A stretch of 64,000 bases of DNA from Marinifilum flexuosum (GTDB lineage Bacteria > Bacteroidota > Bacteroidia > Bacteroidales > Marinifilaceae): positions 186,001-250,000 of the forward strand of contig NZ_RAPQ01000009.1 in assembly GCF_003610555.1 (NCBI RefSeq). Direction: 5' to 3'. Below are positions 53,106 through 63,178 of the stretch, piece after piece; position 1 is the first letter of the stretch; each line of letters opens with the position of its first letter. Under the pieces are notes generated by a model. That model saw only the letters and a list, made by a program, of their open reading frames with translations, did not search any database and was not told the DNA's origin. The position numbers and the translations under genes were made by a program.

Positions 53106-54293
53106 TTAGCCTCGTTTTGCTCGCTCCCATTTTACAGATTGATTGCCTTTCATATATCTCCTGAATCCAAGATATACTGACAAATTCATAATAAAGAAGT
53201 AATATGGTATGAAAAGTACTTTGACCTTTATTTCTCTGTTTTCCAGAAACCAACCAATTAAGGCTGCCGAATAAAATGCTACTTGACCAAAGAATAATAG
53301 TGTATATATATTTTCTGAATTCATTCCCGCATTATAAGCCAATGTAAAATTTAAGGGCAGTATAAATAATAGCAGCAAAGGTGTCAATGTCCACCTTAAA
53401 ACTCTATGGGAAATATATTGGAATGATAAAGTTCCATATTTAAATGGATTTAGTAATGGAGAAAGTCTAACTACAGATTGTATTCCACCAGCTGATATTC
53501 TAACTTTTCTTTTTAATTCTTCTTTTACATTCGCTGAAGCTGTTTCAATTGCATAAGCATTTGGATTATACTGAATGGTATATCCCGACATCGCAACACG
53601 CAATGAAATGATAAAATCATCAAGTAAAGTATCTTTCTCAACCTCTTGCCAAAGCTCAGTTCTGATAGCAAACAATTCGCCTGCTGCACCAACCACCGAA
53701 TACCATTCGGCATCCCATTTTTTTAGAGTCGATTCATATTTCCAATACAAGCCTTCTCCTGCACCTGCAGCTGCATCTGCACCTTTTTGGTAAATACGCT
53801 TCTCTCCAGAAACACAACCTACTTTAGGATCTTTAAACAAGTTTACAATTTCCTGAATTGAATCTTCTCCAAGATTGGTATTCCCATCAGAGAAAATAAC
53901 AATTGGCGTTTTCACAAACTTCATACCACGGTTCATCGCGCCAATTTTACCTCCTCTGGCATCTTCATGATACACCTCTACTCCATCATATTTTCTCAGC
54001 AAATCTGGCGTTCCATCATCCGATCCATCGGTTACCCACACATGCTTCACTTTCTCTTTAGGATAATTCAAACTGAAAGAATTTTTCACTTTTTCATCCA
54101 CATAATCTTTTTCGTTATATGCTGCTACAAACAAGGTAACCTCAGGCTCATAATCTTCATTTCCTATAAACTTTTTCTTTATGCCAAACAGCCTTCTTAA
54201 TTTAATAACCAGGAACAATAAAATTCCATATCCCAAATAGGAATAAAAAATAATAAATAAGGCTACCCAAAATAATATCTCTATTGTTTTCAT
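53106..54293 (-). CDS. Membrane glycosyltransferase, GT2 family
   Basis: The 395-residue product has an N-terminal membrane segment, a GT2 catalytic domain (about 45-280) and C-terminal membrane helices. Family signs are VTLFVAAYNEKDYVDEKV, VTDGSDDGTPDLL, GKIGAMNRGM, PIVIFSDGNTNL (DxD-like), LDDFIISLRVAMSGYTIQY, and a late RKVRISAGGIQSVVRL stretch resembling QxxRW of processive synthases. It lies last in the operon, 5 bp after the acyltransferase gene. Confidence 0.88.
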   Translation of the reverse strand: MKTIEILFWVALFIIFYSYLGYGILLFLVIKLRRLFGIKKKFIGNEDYEPEVTLFVAAYNEKDYVDEKVKNSFSLNYPKEKVKHVWVTDGSDDGTPDLLRKYDGVEVYHEDARGGKIGAMNRGMKFVKTPIVIFSDGNTNLGEDSIQEIVNLFKDPKVGCVSGEKRIYQKGADAAAGAGEGLYWKYESTLKKWDAEWYSVVGAAGELFAIRTELWQEVEKDTLLDDFIISLRVAMSGYTIQYNPNAYAIETASANVKEELKRKVRISAGGIQSVVRLSPLLNPFKYGTLSFQYISHRVLRWTLTPLLLLFILPLNFTLAYNAGMNSENIYTLLFFGQVAFYSAALIGWFLENREIKVKVLFIPYYFFIMNLSVYLGFRRYMKGNQSVKWERAKRG

Positions 54294-54298
54294 AGTAT

Positions 54299-55360
54299 TT
54301 AGTTTGAAGTGGTTTTTAATTTTAATGGTGTTGATTTCGGATTTTTAAAACTTCTGCCGAGAAACAATAAGCGACTCAAAGAAAATCTATCGCAAATTTC
54401 TTCAACAATAACAGGTAATAATATCCCAACCAACAGGGAAAATAAAAAGACTGGAACTGTATGATAAATGCCTATTTTATGAAGCAATATTCTTGTGCCT
54501 GATGTACCAAATGAGTGGAACAAATAAATGGTATAAGCATAACTTCCTATCCAAACCAACCATTTAAATGTAAAGTGAATTCTCAGACAAACAATTACTC
54601 CAATTAGACCAATTAGCAATGCAATTCCACTACTTGCTTTTAATTCGTAATCAAAAATGCCGTACCATACCAATTGCTGAAACACCAATCCTGCAATTAA
54701 TAATATAGCACATAGCCAATTAAATACTTTATTCTGAAAAATATTCTTGAATCTCTGAATACCTACTCCTAAAACAAAGAATGGCATTAAATACAATCCT
54801 CCTTTAAAGCCAAAATAGTTAGACAATGTTTCCGGAATAAAGCTATTTCTTACATATAAGGCGGCAATGCTAAACAGTAACAATACCAACCAAGATTTAA
54901 CTGAATTCGCAAGTTTAAAAGAGTCTATCATCGACATTACCAAAAATACGATAAACAAAGCCTGTAGGTACCAATAAAATGTATATGGGAAAATTAATAT
55001 TCTCCAAATATCAGTAAGTTCATAGGAAAAATTGGTTCCTGGTATAATTGCTTGTAATATGTAGTAAGCTCCACCAACAAATATAAGTGGCAAAAATAAT
55101 CGTCTAATTTTCTTTAGGTTAAAACCTATCAGATTTCCTGAATTTGCTGGACGAAGTGCATAAACCCAACCAGAAATTACAGTAAAAAGCGGCATGCGTA
55201 AGTATTGAAAAGTAAAATAAAAATGTCTCAAAAACGAGTCATCTTCCACCTTCATTCCTCCGTCAGAATCTGAACCTATTACATGACCGATTACCACCAA
55301 AATGATGGCCAAACCTCTTAAGGTTTCAATCGAAGTATCTTTCTTTAAAGTAGTAGTCAT
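54299..55360 (-). CDS. Acyltransferase-3 family membrane O-acetyltransferase
   Basis: The 353-residue product starts SIETLRGLAIILVVIGHVIGSD, the OatA/NodX-type acyltransferase-3 signature with its catalytic His, and has about ten membrane segments. It probably transfers acetyl or succinyl groups to the exopolysaccharide or its lipid-linked precursor. It overlaps neither neighbour but is separated from both by only 5-6 bp. Confidence 0.85.
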   Translation of the reverse strand: MTTTLKKDTSIETLRGLAIILVVIGHVIGSDSDGGMKVEDDSFLRHFYFTFQYLRMPLFTVISGWVYALRPANSGNLIGFNLKKIRRLFLPLIFVGGAYYILQAIIPGTNFSYELTDIWRILIFPYTFYWYLQALFIVFLVMSMIDSFKLANSVKSWLVLLLFSIAALYVRNSFIPETLSNYFGFKGGLYLMPFFVLGVGIQRFKNIFQNKVFNWLCAILLIAGLVFQQLVWYGIFDYELKASSGIALLIGLIGVIVCLRIHFTFKWLVWIGSYAYTIYLFHSFGTSGTRILLHKIGIYHTVPVFLFSLLVGILLPVIVEEICDRFSLSRLLFLGRSFKNPKSTPLKLKTTSN

Positions 55361-55366
55361 AAGTCT

Positions 55367-55984
55367 TTAATTTTCGCTAACTCTTTCCCAAATTTCTTTC
55401 TCATGGTTGAATCGTTTCACAACCTTCGCGGGATTGCCAACAGCAACACAAAATGGCGGAATATCTTTTGTTACCACACTGCCTGCCCCAACCTGGCTTC
55501 TTTTACCAATGGTTACACCAGCAACAACAACCGAGTTTGCACCTATATGTGCTTCTTCTTCAATAATAGTTGGCTTAATGTCTAAAGGCTGTTGACTAGA
55601 GTTTCTACCTCCATCGCTATATCCATGATTAAATCCTGCCACGAAAACATGCTGGCCTAAGCCCGATCCGCTTCCCATTCTAACCGGACCAATAATAACC
55701 GAACCTATTCCAACTCTAACTCGATCACCCAACAGTACAGGTCCAGAACCGTTGTTTACGGTGCAAAAGTCTTCAATGGTAGTTAATTTGCCAATTTCAA
55801 ATCTATTCCATGGAAACACGTCAATTCGGCTACGCCTTCTGATTGTAGATCCCTTTCCTTTTTTGTGAATGAAAGGATTTACAAACCATTTCACCCACAA
55901 CCTAGGTTTTGGATTTCGTTTGGGAGCAATGCTCCAAAGAACAAATGCTTTGAGCCTGGGATTACTTTTTATCTTTTCAATCAT
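55367..55984 (-). CDS. Left-handed beta-helix (hexapeptide) sugar O-acyltransferase
   Basis: The 205-residue product has hexapeptide-repeat turns ([49 protein letters not shown] split over several coils, then [38 protein letters not shown]), as in WbbJ/CatB-like acetyltransferases. The likely catalytic His lies near VAGFNHGY. It acetylates a sugar in the cytoplasm. The start codon overlaps the upstream glycosyltransferase stop as ATGA. Confidence 0.87.
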   Translation of the reverse strand: MIEKIKSNPRLKAFVLWSIAPKRNPKPRLWVKWFVNPFIHKKGKGSTIRRRSRIDVFPWNRFEIGKLTTIEDFCTVNNGSGPVLLGDRVRVGIGSVIIGPVRMGSGSGLGQHVFVAGFNHGYSDGGRNSSQQPLDIKPTIIEEEAHIGANSVVVAGVTIGKRSQVGAGSVVTKDIPPFCVAVGNPAKVVKRFNHEKEIWERVSEN

Positions 55985-57174
55985 AGCTTCTTATTCATCA
56001 AAGTTTCTACAACATCAGCAAATTCAACAGCCTTTGCTTCCCAAGAGTTTTGAGAGGCCATCTGTATGCGATTTTGAATACGTTCATCGCTATCATTATT
56101 AATCTCCGATAGCAAACACTTCACAAAGTCTTCCTTATTTTTTGCAACAGAGACTTGCGCCTCAAACTCTGGTAAATGAGCAAATGCATTCATCACAACT
56201 GGCACTCCCACTGATAGATATTCATTGATCTTCAAAGGGTAAATATTTTTGTTGATATCATTCATCAAGTATGGAATAATTCCCACATCCGATTTTGCCA
56301 GTAATGCTGGAACTTCATCTGGTTGAACTGCAGGAAAAAACTTTACATTCTGATATTTTTCCAATCTCTCCTTTATCTCTTGATTTCTCAGATTTCCAGT
56401 AAATTCAAAATCAAAATCCTTTAGATTCCGAACTGCATATTCCACCGTATCAATATCAAATCGATGATCCATACTTCCAATATATCCAACAACTTTGCGT
56501 TCCTTATCATTGGATACTACTTGTTTGGCAAATTGATTGAAAAGAGAAAAATCCACTCCATTTTTAACCACAAAACTATTGGAGTTAAATTCCTTTTTAT
56601 CTTCTTTTAAATAATCCGATGTAACAACAATTCCGTCAACAACAGTAGAAAACTTGCGATCCATTGGGAAAATTCTTTTCCCATGACGGCGAGTACCCAT
56701 TCCATCATAACAGTAGTAAACATTAAGCTTCTCATCAAGTTTACCCACCATAGATAATCCGTAAAACGGATTATAGGCAGTTACAACAATTGGATCCTTT
56801 AAACCCAGATTCTTCAATTTTCTCTTTAATCTTTTGCGATAGAGGAAGGTATTAAACCCAAACAGAATCTTGAAAAGACTATCAATTTTTATAAAGTCAA
56901 CAGGCAAAACCGGCGGCGAAACCAAATGGTATACATTTTCATTGCCATTGGTAGATATCTGTTCACATGTTGGTTTCAAACCCAGCATTCTCATTATCGG
57001 AGCCTTCTGCTTTTTACGCCAAGTATTTACAATATCTTTCCAGGTAAACGGATACTCTACAAAAAGCACATTGTTATCCTTAGCTAAAAGACTCATCAAT
57101 TGCACGGTAGATTTAGTATACTCGCCATACCAAGTAGTATTGGAAATACAAACAATGGTTTCTCCTTTAAGCAT
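55981..57174 (-). CDS. Glycosyltransferase (TuaH-like, GT-B fold)
   Basis: The 397-residue product begins [27 protein letters not shown] and has the GT-B C-terminal signs [49 protein letters not shown] and [15 protein letters not shown]. It resembles TuaH-type teichuronic acid glycosyltransferases. The sugar is unknown. Its ATG overlaps the upstream gene by 8 bp. Confidence 0.82.
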   Translation of the reverse strand: MLKGETIVCISNTTWYGEYTKSTVQLMSLLAKDNNVLFVEYPFTWKDIVNTWRKKQKAPIMRMLGLKPTCEQISTNGNENVYHLVSPPVLPVDFIKIDSLFKILFGFNTFLYRKRLKRKLKNLGLKDPIVVTAYNPFYGLSMVGKLDEKLNVYYCYDGMGTRRHGKRIFPMDRKFSTVVDGIVVTSDYLKEDKKEFNSNSFVVKNGVDFSLFNQFAKQVVSNDKERKVVGYIGSMDHRFDIDTVEYAVRNLKDFDFEFTGNLRNQEIKERLEKYQNVKFFPAVQPDEVPALLAKSDVGIIPYLMNDINKNIYPLKINEYLSVGVPVVMNAFAHLPEFEAQVSVAKNKEDFVKCLLSEINNDSDERIQNRIQMASQNSWEAKAVEFADVVETLMNKKL

Positions 57175-58318
57175 AAGCTTCCTCTTTTAAGGTTAATTCC
57201 TTATACAACTTAAGATTTTCTTCAGCCATACGCTTCCAAGAAAAATGACTCGCTCGTTCCATACCTTTTCTGCAAAGCTCATTGCGATAATCATCGTCAA
57301 TAAGAATTCGTTGCATGGCTTGTGTGATCTCCTCTGGGTTATGAGGATCTACAATACAAGCCGCATCTCCTGCCACTTCCGGCATCGACGATGTATTTGA
57401 TGTAATAACAGGAACTCCACAAGCCATTCCTTCCAAAATTGGAATTCCAAAACTTTCACGCAAGGATGGATACAAAAACAATTTACATTGATTTATAATT
57501 GCTGGCATTTCTATGTTGGGAACATATCCTGTTAAAAATATATTTTCAAACTGCTCTGGATGACCAATTTCGTCAAGCAAGCGTTTTAATTCTGCCTTGT
57601 CGTAATCCAACATTACCAACTTGTAAGTTTTTGATGATTGAGTATTAAAATCAGCAAAAGCCTGCAAAACGCCCTTTGTATTCTTCTTAGGATCAGTGTT
57701 GCCAAGAAAGAAGAAAAAATCATCAGGCAAATTGTATTTCTCCTTTATGGATTTTAGATATGCCTCATCGGTAACTTTCTTAAAATGCTCTCCTACTCCA
57801 TTGTATATCGCAGTTAATTTTTCCTTACCAAAACCGAAGAATTTCCCAATCCTTTCTTTCTCATAATTGGATACCGTAACTACTTTTTTGCTTCTTTTTA
57901 CAACATGAGGTACAACCCACCTACGATACATGTTTCCAAACTTTTGATACCAACTTCCTGCTTTTTTTAGGATACTGATACTCTCAAGGTAAATGATATC
58001 ATGCAATATAACTACCAAAGGTGTTTTGCCAAAGATAGGCGCTGTGTTACTTGTACAGTGCAACACATCACAACCATATTTTTCTACAGCCCTCGGCAAA
58101 GCCCATTGCTCCCAAACCGGATAAGGTCCTCCTTTTAACTCTACAATCTTAAAGTTTTCTGTATCCTGTAGGCATTTGTCCTCATCGGGTTTTACAAATA
58201 CGATGTATTCATTTTTCTTATCTATTTTCTGTAGATTTCGAATCAACTCCAAAGCCACCATATCCATACCGTGCTTTTTGGTTCGAAACAATCTTTGTCC
58301 TTCTATCGCAATTTTCAT
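57167..58318 (-). CDS. Glycosyltransferase, GT4 family
   Basis: From the ATG at 58318 (the earlier TTG at 58324 adds two residues) the product has 383 residues. GT4 features are MKIAIEGQRLFRTKKHGMDMVALEL at the start, FFFLGNTDPKKNTKGVLQAFADF, the donor-site stretch LYPSLRESFGIPILEGMACGVPVITSNTSSMPEVAGDAA (E-x7-E), and VDPHNPEEITQAM. It adds one sugar, identity unknown, to the growing repeat unit. Confidence 0.88.
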   Translation of the reverse strand: MKIAIEGQRLFRTKKHGMDMVALELIRNLQKIDKKNEYIVFVKPDEDKCLQDTENFKIVELKGGPYPVWEQWALPRAVEKYGCDVLHCTSNTAPIFGKTPLVVILHDIIYLESISILKKAGSWYQKFGNMYRRWVVPHVVKRSKKVVTVSNYEKERIGKFFGFGKEKLTAIYNGVGEHFKKVTDEAYLKSIKEKYNLPDDFFFFLGNTDPKKNTKGVLQAFADFNTQSSKTYKLVMLDYDKAELKRLLDEIGHPEQFENIFLTGYVPNIEMPAIINQCKLFLYPSLRESFGIPILEGMACGVPVITSNTSSMPEVAGDAACIVDPHNPEEITQAMQRILIDDDYRNELCRKGMERASHFSWKRMAEENLKLYKELTLKEEAYA

Positions 58319-58351
58319 ACGCAATTTATGTTAGTAGTCAGTTTTTAATCA

Positions 58352-59557
58352 TTAAACTTGTTGCCCATGTTGGGTATGTATAAACTTTTTGTTCGCTCCT
58401 TTTAACTTGAAAAGAGAAGCAAACATGATAAGAAAAGCCTTAGGCAAGGAAAGAATAGCCAGTAGAGTTTCTTTATTGTAGAATTTACGTGGTATACCAA
58501 AAGCGAATGCAGCAATGGTAATTCCACAAACAATCGTCCAGTATAATGGAGTTACAGCAAGCTGAACAGCATTTGGAACAAGCAATTCAATCATCCAATA
58601 TGCAACTGTCATGATTCCTACCAAGCCCAAAAGTAGAATGCGTGGTGGAGAAATCATTTGGTAAACTTTATCGAAAAAGTCAACATTTCCTTTAAAAATT
58701 AAATGGAATAAACCTGATAGTACATATCTGCGAAAATAAATGAACTGTGCAGAAAGCCATCTCTTTCTTTGGTTGGCAAAAGCATCTGATTTCTGGATTT
58801 TCTCATCATACACAATTGCATCTGGCAAGTACTCTATTTTCTGCTTGTCTTTCAGCAAACGCAACTCTAATTCTTTATCAAAACCTCCAACAGCATTTAC
58901 CTGCTTCATAGTACTCTTAAAAAAAGCATAATCGAAAGCCATTCCCGATCCGATTAAAGCTGATGACAAGCCAAGTACACGATGTCCATTGCGGAAAATA
59001 TTGTTATTTAGCTCTTCACTAACTGCATCTAATATGGCAAAGGAAGTATTTAAATTTTTGGCAACTCTATGACCTTGCACTACTTTGTATCCATTTTCGA
59101 AAGCCTCATTGATTCTTTCCAAAACATCTTCTGCCATGATATTATCTGCATCTAAAATGCAAGCAATTTCATAATTGTCACCCAATACTTCCATAGCTTT
59201 ATTTAAAGCCTTTGATTTTGTACTTTTTTCAAAACTAACCTCAATTACTTTTATTGGTAAATTATTCAGTTTCTGTAAAGTTTCTGATTGAAAAGAATCG
59301 GCAATCACCACAACATCGAATTGTTCCTGTTTATAAGATTGAAGCAAAGCCTGTTTTGCTACATCTACAATCACAGCATCTTCTTTATATCCAGGAATCA
59401 AAACTGCTGTTTTTCTTTGCCTGATATCTTTTTTCCTATTTGGTTTGTACTTTATCAATGAAGCTAGAACAAAAATTAGAATATAGATTGCTCCAAATCC
59501 AAAATAGATTAAAAGAATGTATTCAATGATGTGTATAATATCAGTAAGTATAGTCAT
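58352..59557 (-). CDS. Membrane glycosyltransferase, GT2 family
   Basis: The 401-residue product has an N-terminal membrane segment, a GT2 domain (TAVLIPGYKEDAVIVDVAKQ, CILDADNIMAEDVLERI with DAD, VGGFDKELELRLL with ED-like and QRKRWLSAQFIYF as Q(R/K)RRW) and C-terminal membrane segments. The QxxRW motif suggests a processive synthase-like enzyme. It lies in the middle of the operon. Confidence 0.88.
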   Translation of the reverse strand: MTILTDIIHIIEYILLIYFGFGAIYILIFVLASLIKYKPNRKKDIRQRKTAVLIPGYKEDAVIVDVAKQALLQSYKQEQFDVVVIADSFQSETLQKLNNLPIKVIEVSFEKSTKSKALNKAMEVLGDNYEIACILDADNIMAEDVLERINEAFENGYKVVQGHRVAKNLNTSFAILDAVSEELNNNIFRNGHRVLGLSSALIGSGMAFDYAFFKSTMKQVNAVGGFDKELELRLLKDKQKIEYLPDAIVYDEKIQKSDAFANQRKRWLSAQFIYFRRYVLSGLFHLIFKGNVDFFDKVYQMISPPRILLLGLVGIMTVAYWMIELLVPNAVQLAVTPLYWTIVCGITIAAFAFGIPRKFYNKETLLAILSLPKAFLIMFASLFKLKGANKKFIHTQHGQQV

Positions 59558-59591
59558 ATGAGTAATAATTTTAAATTAGTAGTTCAAATCA

Positions 59592-60503
59592 TTATAACGC
59601 TGGATTATCATGTATTCCTTTATAATGATAGACATTCCAAAACATGGCTTTGTAAAATGACCTTAACAAATCAAATCGAGTGGCAAGTAGATACTTTAAA
59701 GTATTCTTGGGAACAGTAATTAAAGTCAGATAGATTAAATTGAAAAGTAAAATCCATCCTTTTGAATTTCTTCGTGCATAAACAATTCTATTTCTTGAGA
59801 TATAGTAAATCTTTAAAGGACTTTCTTTTCCTGTAGATATCGATTCCTTATGAAATACCAATGATTTTGGCTGATAGTAAACTTTATAACCTGCTTTTTT
59901 TACCCTGGCACACCAATCATGTTCCTCATAATAAAGAAAAAACACTTCTGTCATCATGCCAACTTCCTCAATCACTTTTCTAGGTACTATCATCGCAGCA
60001 CCGTGAATACTATAGGTAAATCCCGGATCATCAAACTGTCCATTGTCCACTTTTCTAAAACCAATTAAATGCTGACGCATGGTAAATGGATTCATAGGAG
60101 TATAACCTGCATATTGAATGGTATCTGGCGTATGGTGAAATCGAATTTTGGGGCTCATCATCCCAATACTTTTATCTTCCTGAAATTTCTCAATCATAGG
60201 TTCTAGAAAGTCAGGTTCTACTTCTGTATCATTATTAATAAACAACAAATACTCTCCTGTTGATTTTCTAACTCCTAAATTGTTACCTCCTGCAAAACCA
60301 AGGTTTTTCTCCGATTTGATAAAAATAATCTCTGGATAATTATTCACAATAGGTGCAGGATCCTCAGTAGGTGAAGCATTATCCACAACAATTACTTCAT
60401 AATTAGGATAAGTCACCTCCTTTAGGCTTTGTAAAAAGTCACAGGTAACTTGTGCCTGATTATAATTTACGGTGATTATAGAAACTTTTGGATATTCTTT
60501 CAT
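59592..60503 (-). CDS. Glycosyltransferase, GT2 family (rhamnosyltransferase-like)
   Basis: From the ATG at 60503 (its ATGA overlaps the polymerase stop; an ATG at 60515 would give 4 more residues) the product has 303 residues. Features are VSIITVNYNQAQVTCDFLQSL, VVDNASPTEDPAP, GNNLGVRKSTGEYLLFINNDTEV (NDTEV metal site), SIHGAAMIVPRKVIEEVG and FYYEEHDWCARVKKAGYKVYY. It is soluble-like with a membrane-binding end. It resembles WbbL-type rhamnosyltransferases. Confidence 0.9.
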   Translation of the reverse strand: MKEYPKVSIITVNYNQAQVTCDFLQSLKEVTYPNYEVIVVDNASPTEDPAPIVNNYPEIIFIKSEKNLGFAGGNNLGVRKSTGEYLLFINNDTEVEPDFLEPMIEKFQEDKSIGMMSPKIRFHHTPDTIQYAGYTPMNPFTMRQHLIGFRKVDNGQFDDPGFTYSIHGAAMIVPRKVIEEVGMMTEVFFLYYEEHDWCARVKKAGYKVYYQPKSLVFHKESISTGKESPLKIYYISRNRIVYARRNSKGWILLFNLIYLTLITVPKNTLKYLLATRFDLLRSFYKAMFWNVYHYKGIHDNPAL

Positions 60504-61981
60504 AATTGTTGACATTCAGATGAATTTTCTACTTCCTTATCGAATTTTTCTGACATAAATAAAAAAGCCATTGATGCATACACAAGTGGTCCTGTTGGCA
60601 ATTGTCCCAACACTGCATTTCCATACGAGGCAACCATAATTCCCCAAATTCCTGCAACCAATGCACTCATCTGTGCCTTGACCCAAGGGTCTTTCAACCT
60701 AAAGAAAATGACATATGAACTTTTCAGGACAATAAACAAGAGAATAAACAGGTGCAAAAACAAACCTACAATTCCTTGTTCCACCCATATCATAACGTAC
60801 CAGCTATCGGTTGGAACTTGAGCTGCCAATGATCCCGGAGCATATTTTTTTGCTGCGCCAGTTGTGGACCCTAGTCCTGTACCAATAGGACGAGAAGCCA
60901 TATAATTCTTTAATTTACGCTGATTTTCTAAACGAACCTGCAATGATTTATCTTCCGGATTAAAAGCCGTTCGCATGCGGTTTATGGTATAATTTCCATT
61001 CCCAATTGTGGTGTACTTAAAAAACACCAAAACCGAAATTCCAAGGATAGCACCTGCTACCATCACCTTTACATTTTTCCGCAAAACAGTATACAGGCCG
61101 AATCCCATAATTGGTACCGCAATTGCACCTCTGGTTCCGGAAATCATCATACCAAACAAAGCCAAACCTCCTGCTACAGCATACAACAATCTGGTTTTCT
61201 TTGATTTCTTTTCATTTAATGCCAAAATTGAAAAGATAACACCAGCATGTCCTTGCGAGCCTCCAAACTGACCTGCATCTGTAAAAAAGGAGAATACCCG
61301 CAACTTGCCAAATAAAAGATGGGTATCACTTCCCGGTCCATTTAACCACGCTTGTTCCCAAGGATCCAGACCAATGTTCTTTTGTACTATTCCTTTAATC
61401 GAGGCAAAAATGGCCAACACTGCCCAAATCTTAAAAAAACGATCCAAGTCTTTAATTTTATCAAATAAGATAAAAACCAGTGGAATAATTAAAAACATAT
61501 AAAGACCTATTCCACGCATGGATTGAAACCAAAGTGGACGAGCCGTTGCCATTGGATTAAATAATTGAAAAACAATCCAACCAAACCAAATAATGGCTAA
61601 AGTAAACAATGGGTTCTTTGCTTTTTCCCAATGAACATCCTTGAAAAAGGATTGAAAAAAGAGGACAAGTAAAGCAAGAAACAAATGAAAATCAATTATC
61701 ATTCCATAAGGAATTCCTTTTACGTAACGAGCAAATCCAAGAATGAAATAATTGAGAATAAACATCCCAATAAGTGCTATTTTGGGATTTAAGCAGATGA
61801 AATAGATATAAGTTAAAACCAGTGGCATTACAATTATGCCAACTCCGTTCACTATACCCCCACTTGCCAAATATCCCATTCCTAATAATGAAATTATCAT
61901 CAAGAAAAAAGGAATCGGCTTAGCTAATAAACTAGCCCCTTTTTCCTCCATAAATGGGTGATATTTCATTGTTTTACTCAT
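60500..61981 (-). CDS. O-antigen-ligase-like polysaccharide polymerase (Wzy type)
   Basis: The 493-residue product is a multi-pass protein with about 12 hydrophobic segments and a large periplasmic loop with the Wzy_C/ligase-type pattern: RAIAVPIMGFGLYTV, RTAFNPEDKSLQVRLENQRKL and RPIGTGLGSTTGAAKKYAPGS. It is likely the polymerase that joins repeat units in the periplasm. The ligase role is the alternative. Confidence 0.82.
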   Translation of the reverse strand: MSKTMKYHPFMEEKGASLLAKPIPFFLMIISLLGMGYLASGGIVNGVGIIVMPLVLTYIYFICLNPKIALIGMFILNYFILGFARYVKGIPYGMIIDFHLFLALLVLFFQSFFKDVHWEKAKNPLFTLAIIWFGWIVFQLFNPMATARPLWFQSMRGIGLYMFLIIPLVFILFDKIKDLDRFFKIWAVLAIFASIKGIVQKNIGLDPWEQAWLNGPGSDTHLLFGKLRVFSFFTDAGQFGGSQGHAGVIFSILALNEKKSKKTRLLYAVAGGLALFGMMISGTRGAIAVPIMGFGLYTVLRKNVKVMVAGAILGISVLVFFKYTTIGNGNYTINRMRTAFNPEDKSLQVRLENQRKLKNYMASRPIGTGLGSTTGAAKKYAPGSLAAQVPTDSWYVMIWVEQGIVGLFLHLFILLFIVLKSSYVIFFRLKDPWVKAQMSALVAGIWGIMVASYGNAVLGQLPTGPLVYASMAFLFMSEKFDKEVENSSECQQL

Positions 61982-61996
61982 AGACTATTTATCTCA

Positions 61997-63139
61997 TTAA
62001 GAATTTAAAGAAGATCTTAAATAAGCAATCGATCTTTTCTTTTCTGTATCGAGTATTTTATTAACTCTACCAAAGTCAATTTTTTCCTGTAGCTTTAGCT
62101 CTATCGAATCATCAATCTCAGTAATCAATCGATCCTCCAAACCAAAAATCTTAAGCAATGTGGTAAAACGTGACATTCCTCTTTTCTTGTTTCCCAAGGC
62201 AAAGAATGGTTTATTGAAAATGACACAAAATACAGTACCATGAAACGAATCTGTGATAACAAACTCAGCATCCATAAAGCCTTTTATCCATTCTGTTACT
62301 TTTGGACATATACATTGATCCAGTTCTTTTTTTCCGACATTTCTAAACAAATTCTTTGGCATGGTAGAAAAAGACTCAAATCCCAATTGTTTTTCAACCA
62401 TTTCAACCATCTTAAGAACCCTTGGGTTTCTATCAAGAATATAGGTAAGAAGCTTTTTATTATGCATTGGTAAATTATCGTTTTCAACCAATTGTATATA
62501 TTCCTCTTTCTCAACCAACATGGTTGGATCCAAAAATTGATCGGCTTTGATATTGAAGTACTTTTCGCACAAATCGATGCCAGATAACTCACGAACCCCA
62601 ACAGCATCAAATTGTTCAATTAATTTTTTACAGGCTGCTGTTTCTTTATTCGAATATTCCCAAGAATCAACACCAAATGAGGCAGCATAAGAGATTTTCT
62701 TGGAACCTTCATTTTGGGGTAAAAAACCTAAATAATGATTTGCTATGTCCGGAGAATACTTTGGTCTCCACACCTGATCACTTCCAACTACCCATGCATC
62801 AAACTTTTGCTCTTGCAAAGTCTTAAAATCCTTCTCTGAATTTAAGTAATTGGTTAATTCAATATGCTCATCAATAAATTTACGGGTATGTTGCGCAATG
62901 AGGGTAGCCTCCTTCTTTGTAGGCCAAGTTCTCACAACAACTTTCTTCCCAAAACAATATCTTTGCACAAATCTCTTTCCGAATGATAGGGTTTTAAACA
63001 TCCAGGACTCTCCTTTCGAGGTTCTATTTACCGTTAGCACCTTGTGTCCCATTTTCTTCAAGACAGATTGCATTGCGTAGGCTTGCAAAATACCTCCATA
63101 ATTGGAATTAAATGGTAATGTTACGATTCCTATCTTCAT
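61997..63139 (-). CDS. Polysaccharide pyruvyl transferase family protein
   Basis: The 380-residue product matches the pyruvyltransferase family (CsaB/WcaK-like): KIGIVTLPFNSNYGGILQAYAMQSVLKKMGH at the start, AWVVGSDQVWRPKYSPDIANHYL, ISYAASFGVDSWEY, and the C-terminal DAEFVITDSFHGTVFCVIFNKPFFAL with the conserved S-F-H-G. It transfers pyruvate from PEP to a sugar and so gives the polymer negative charge. Confidence 0.88.
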   Translation of the reverse strand: MKIGIVTLPFNSNYGGILQAYAMQSVLKKMGHKVLTVNRTSKGESWMFKTLSFGKRFVQRYCFGKKVVVRTWPTKKEATLIAQHTRKFIDEHIELTNYLNSEKDFKTLQEQKFDAWVVGSDQVWRPKYSPDIANHYLGFLPQNEGSKKISYAASFGVDSWEYSNKETAACKKLIEQFDAVGVRELSGIDLCEKYFNIKADQFLDPTMLVEKEEYIQLVENDNLPMHNKKLLTYILDRNPRVLKMVEMVEKQLGFESFSTMPKNLFRNVGKKELDQCICPKVTEWIKGFMDAEFVITDSFHGTVFCVIFNKPFFALGNKKRGMSRFTTLLKIFGLEDRLITEIDDSIELKLQEKIDFGRVNKILDTEKKRSIAYLRSSLNS

Positions 63140-63178
63140 GTTATTATTGATTAATTAAATTCTTAACTACTTATAAGT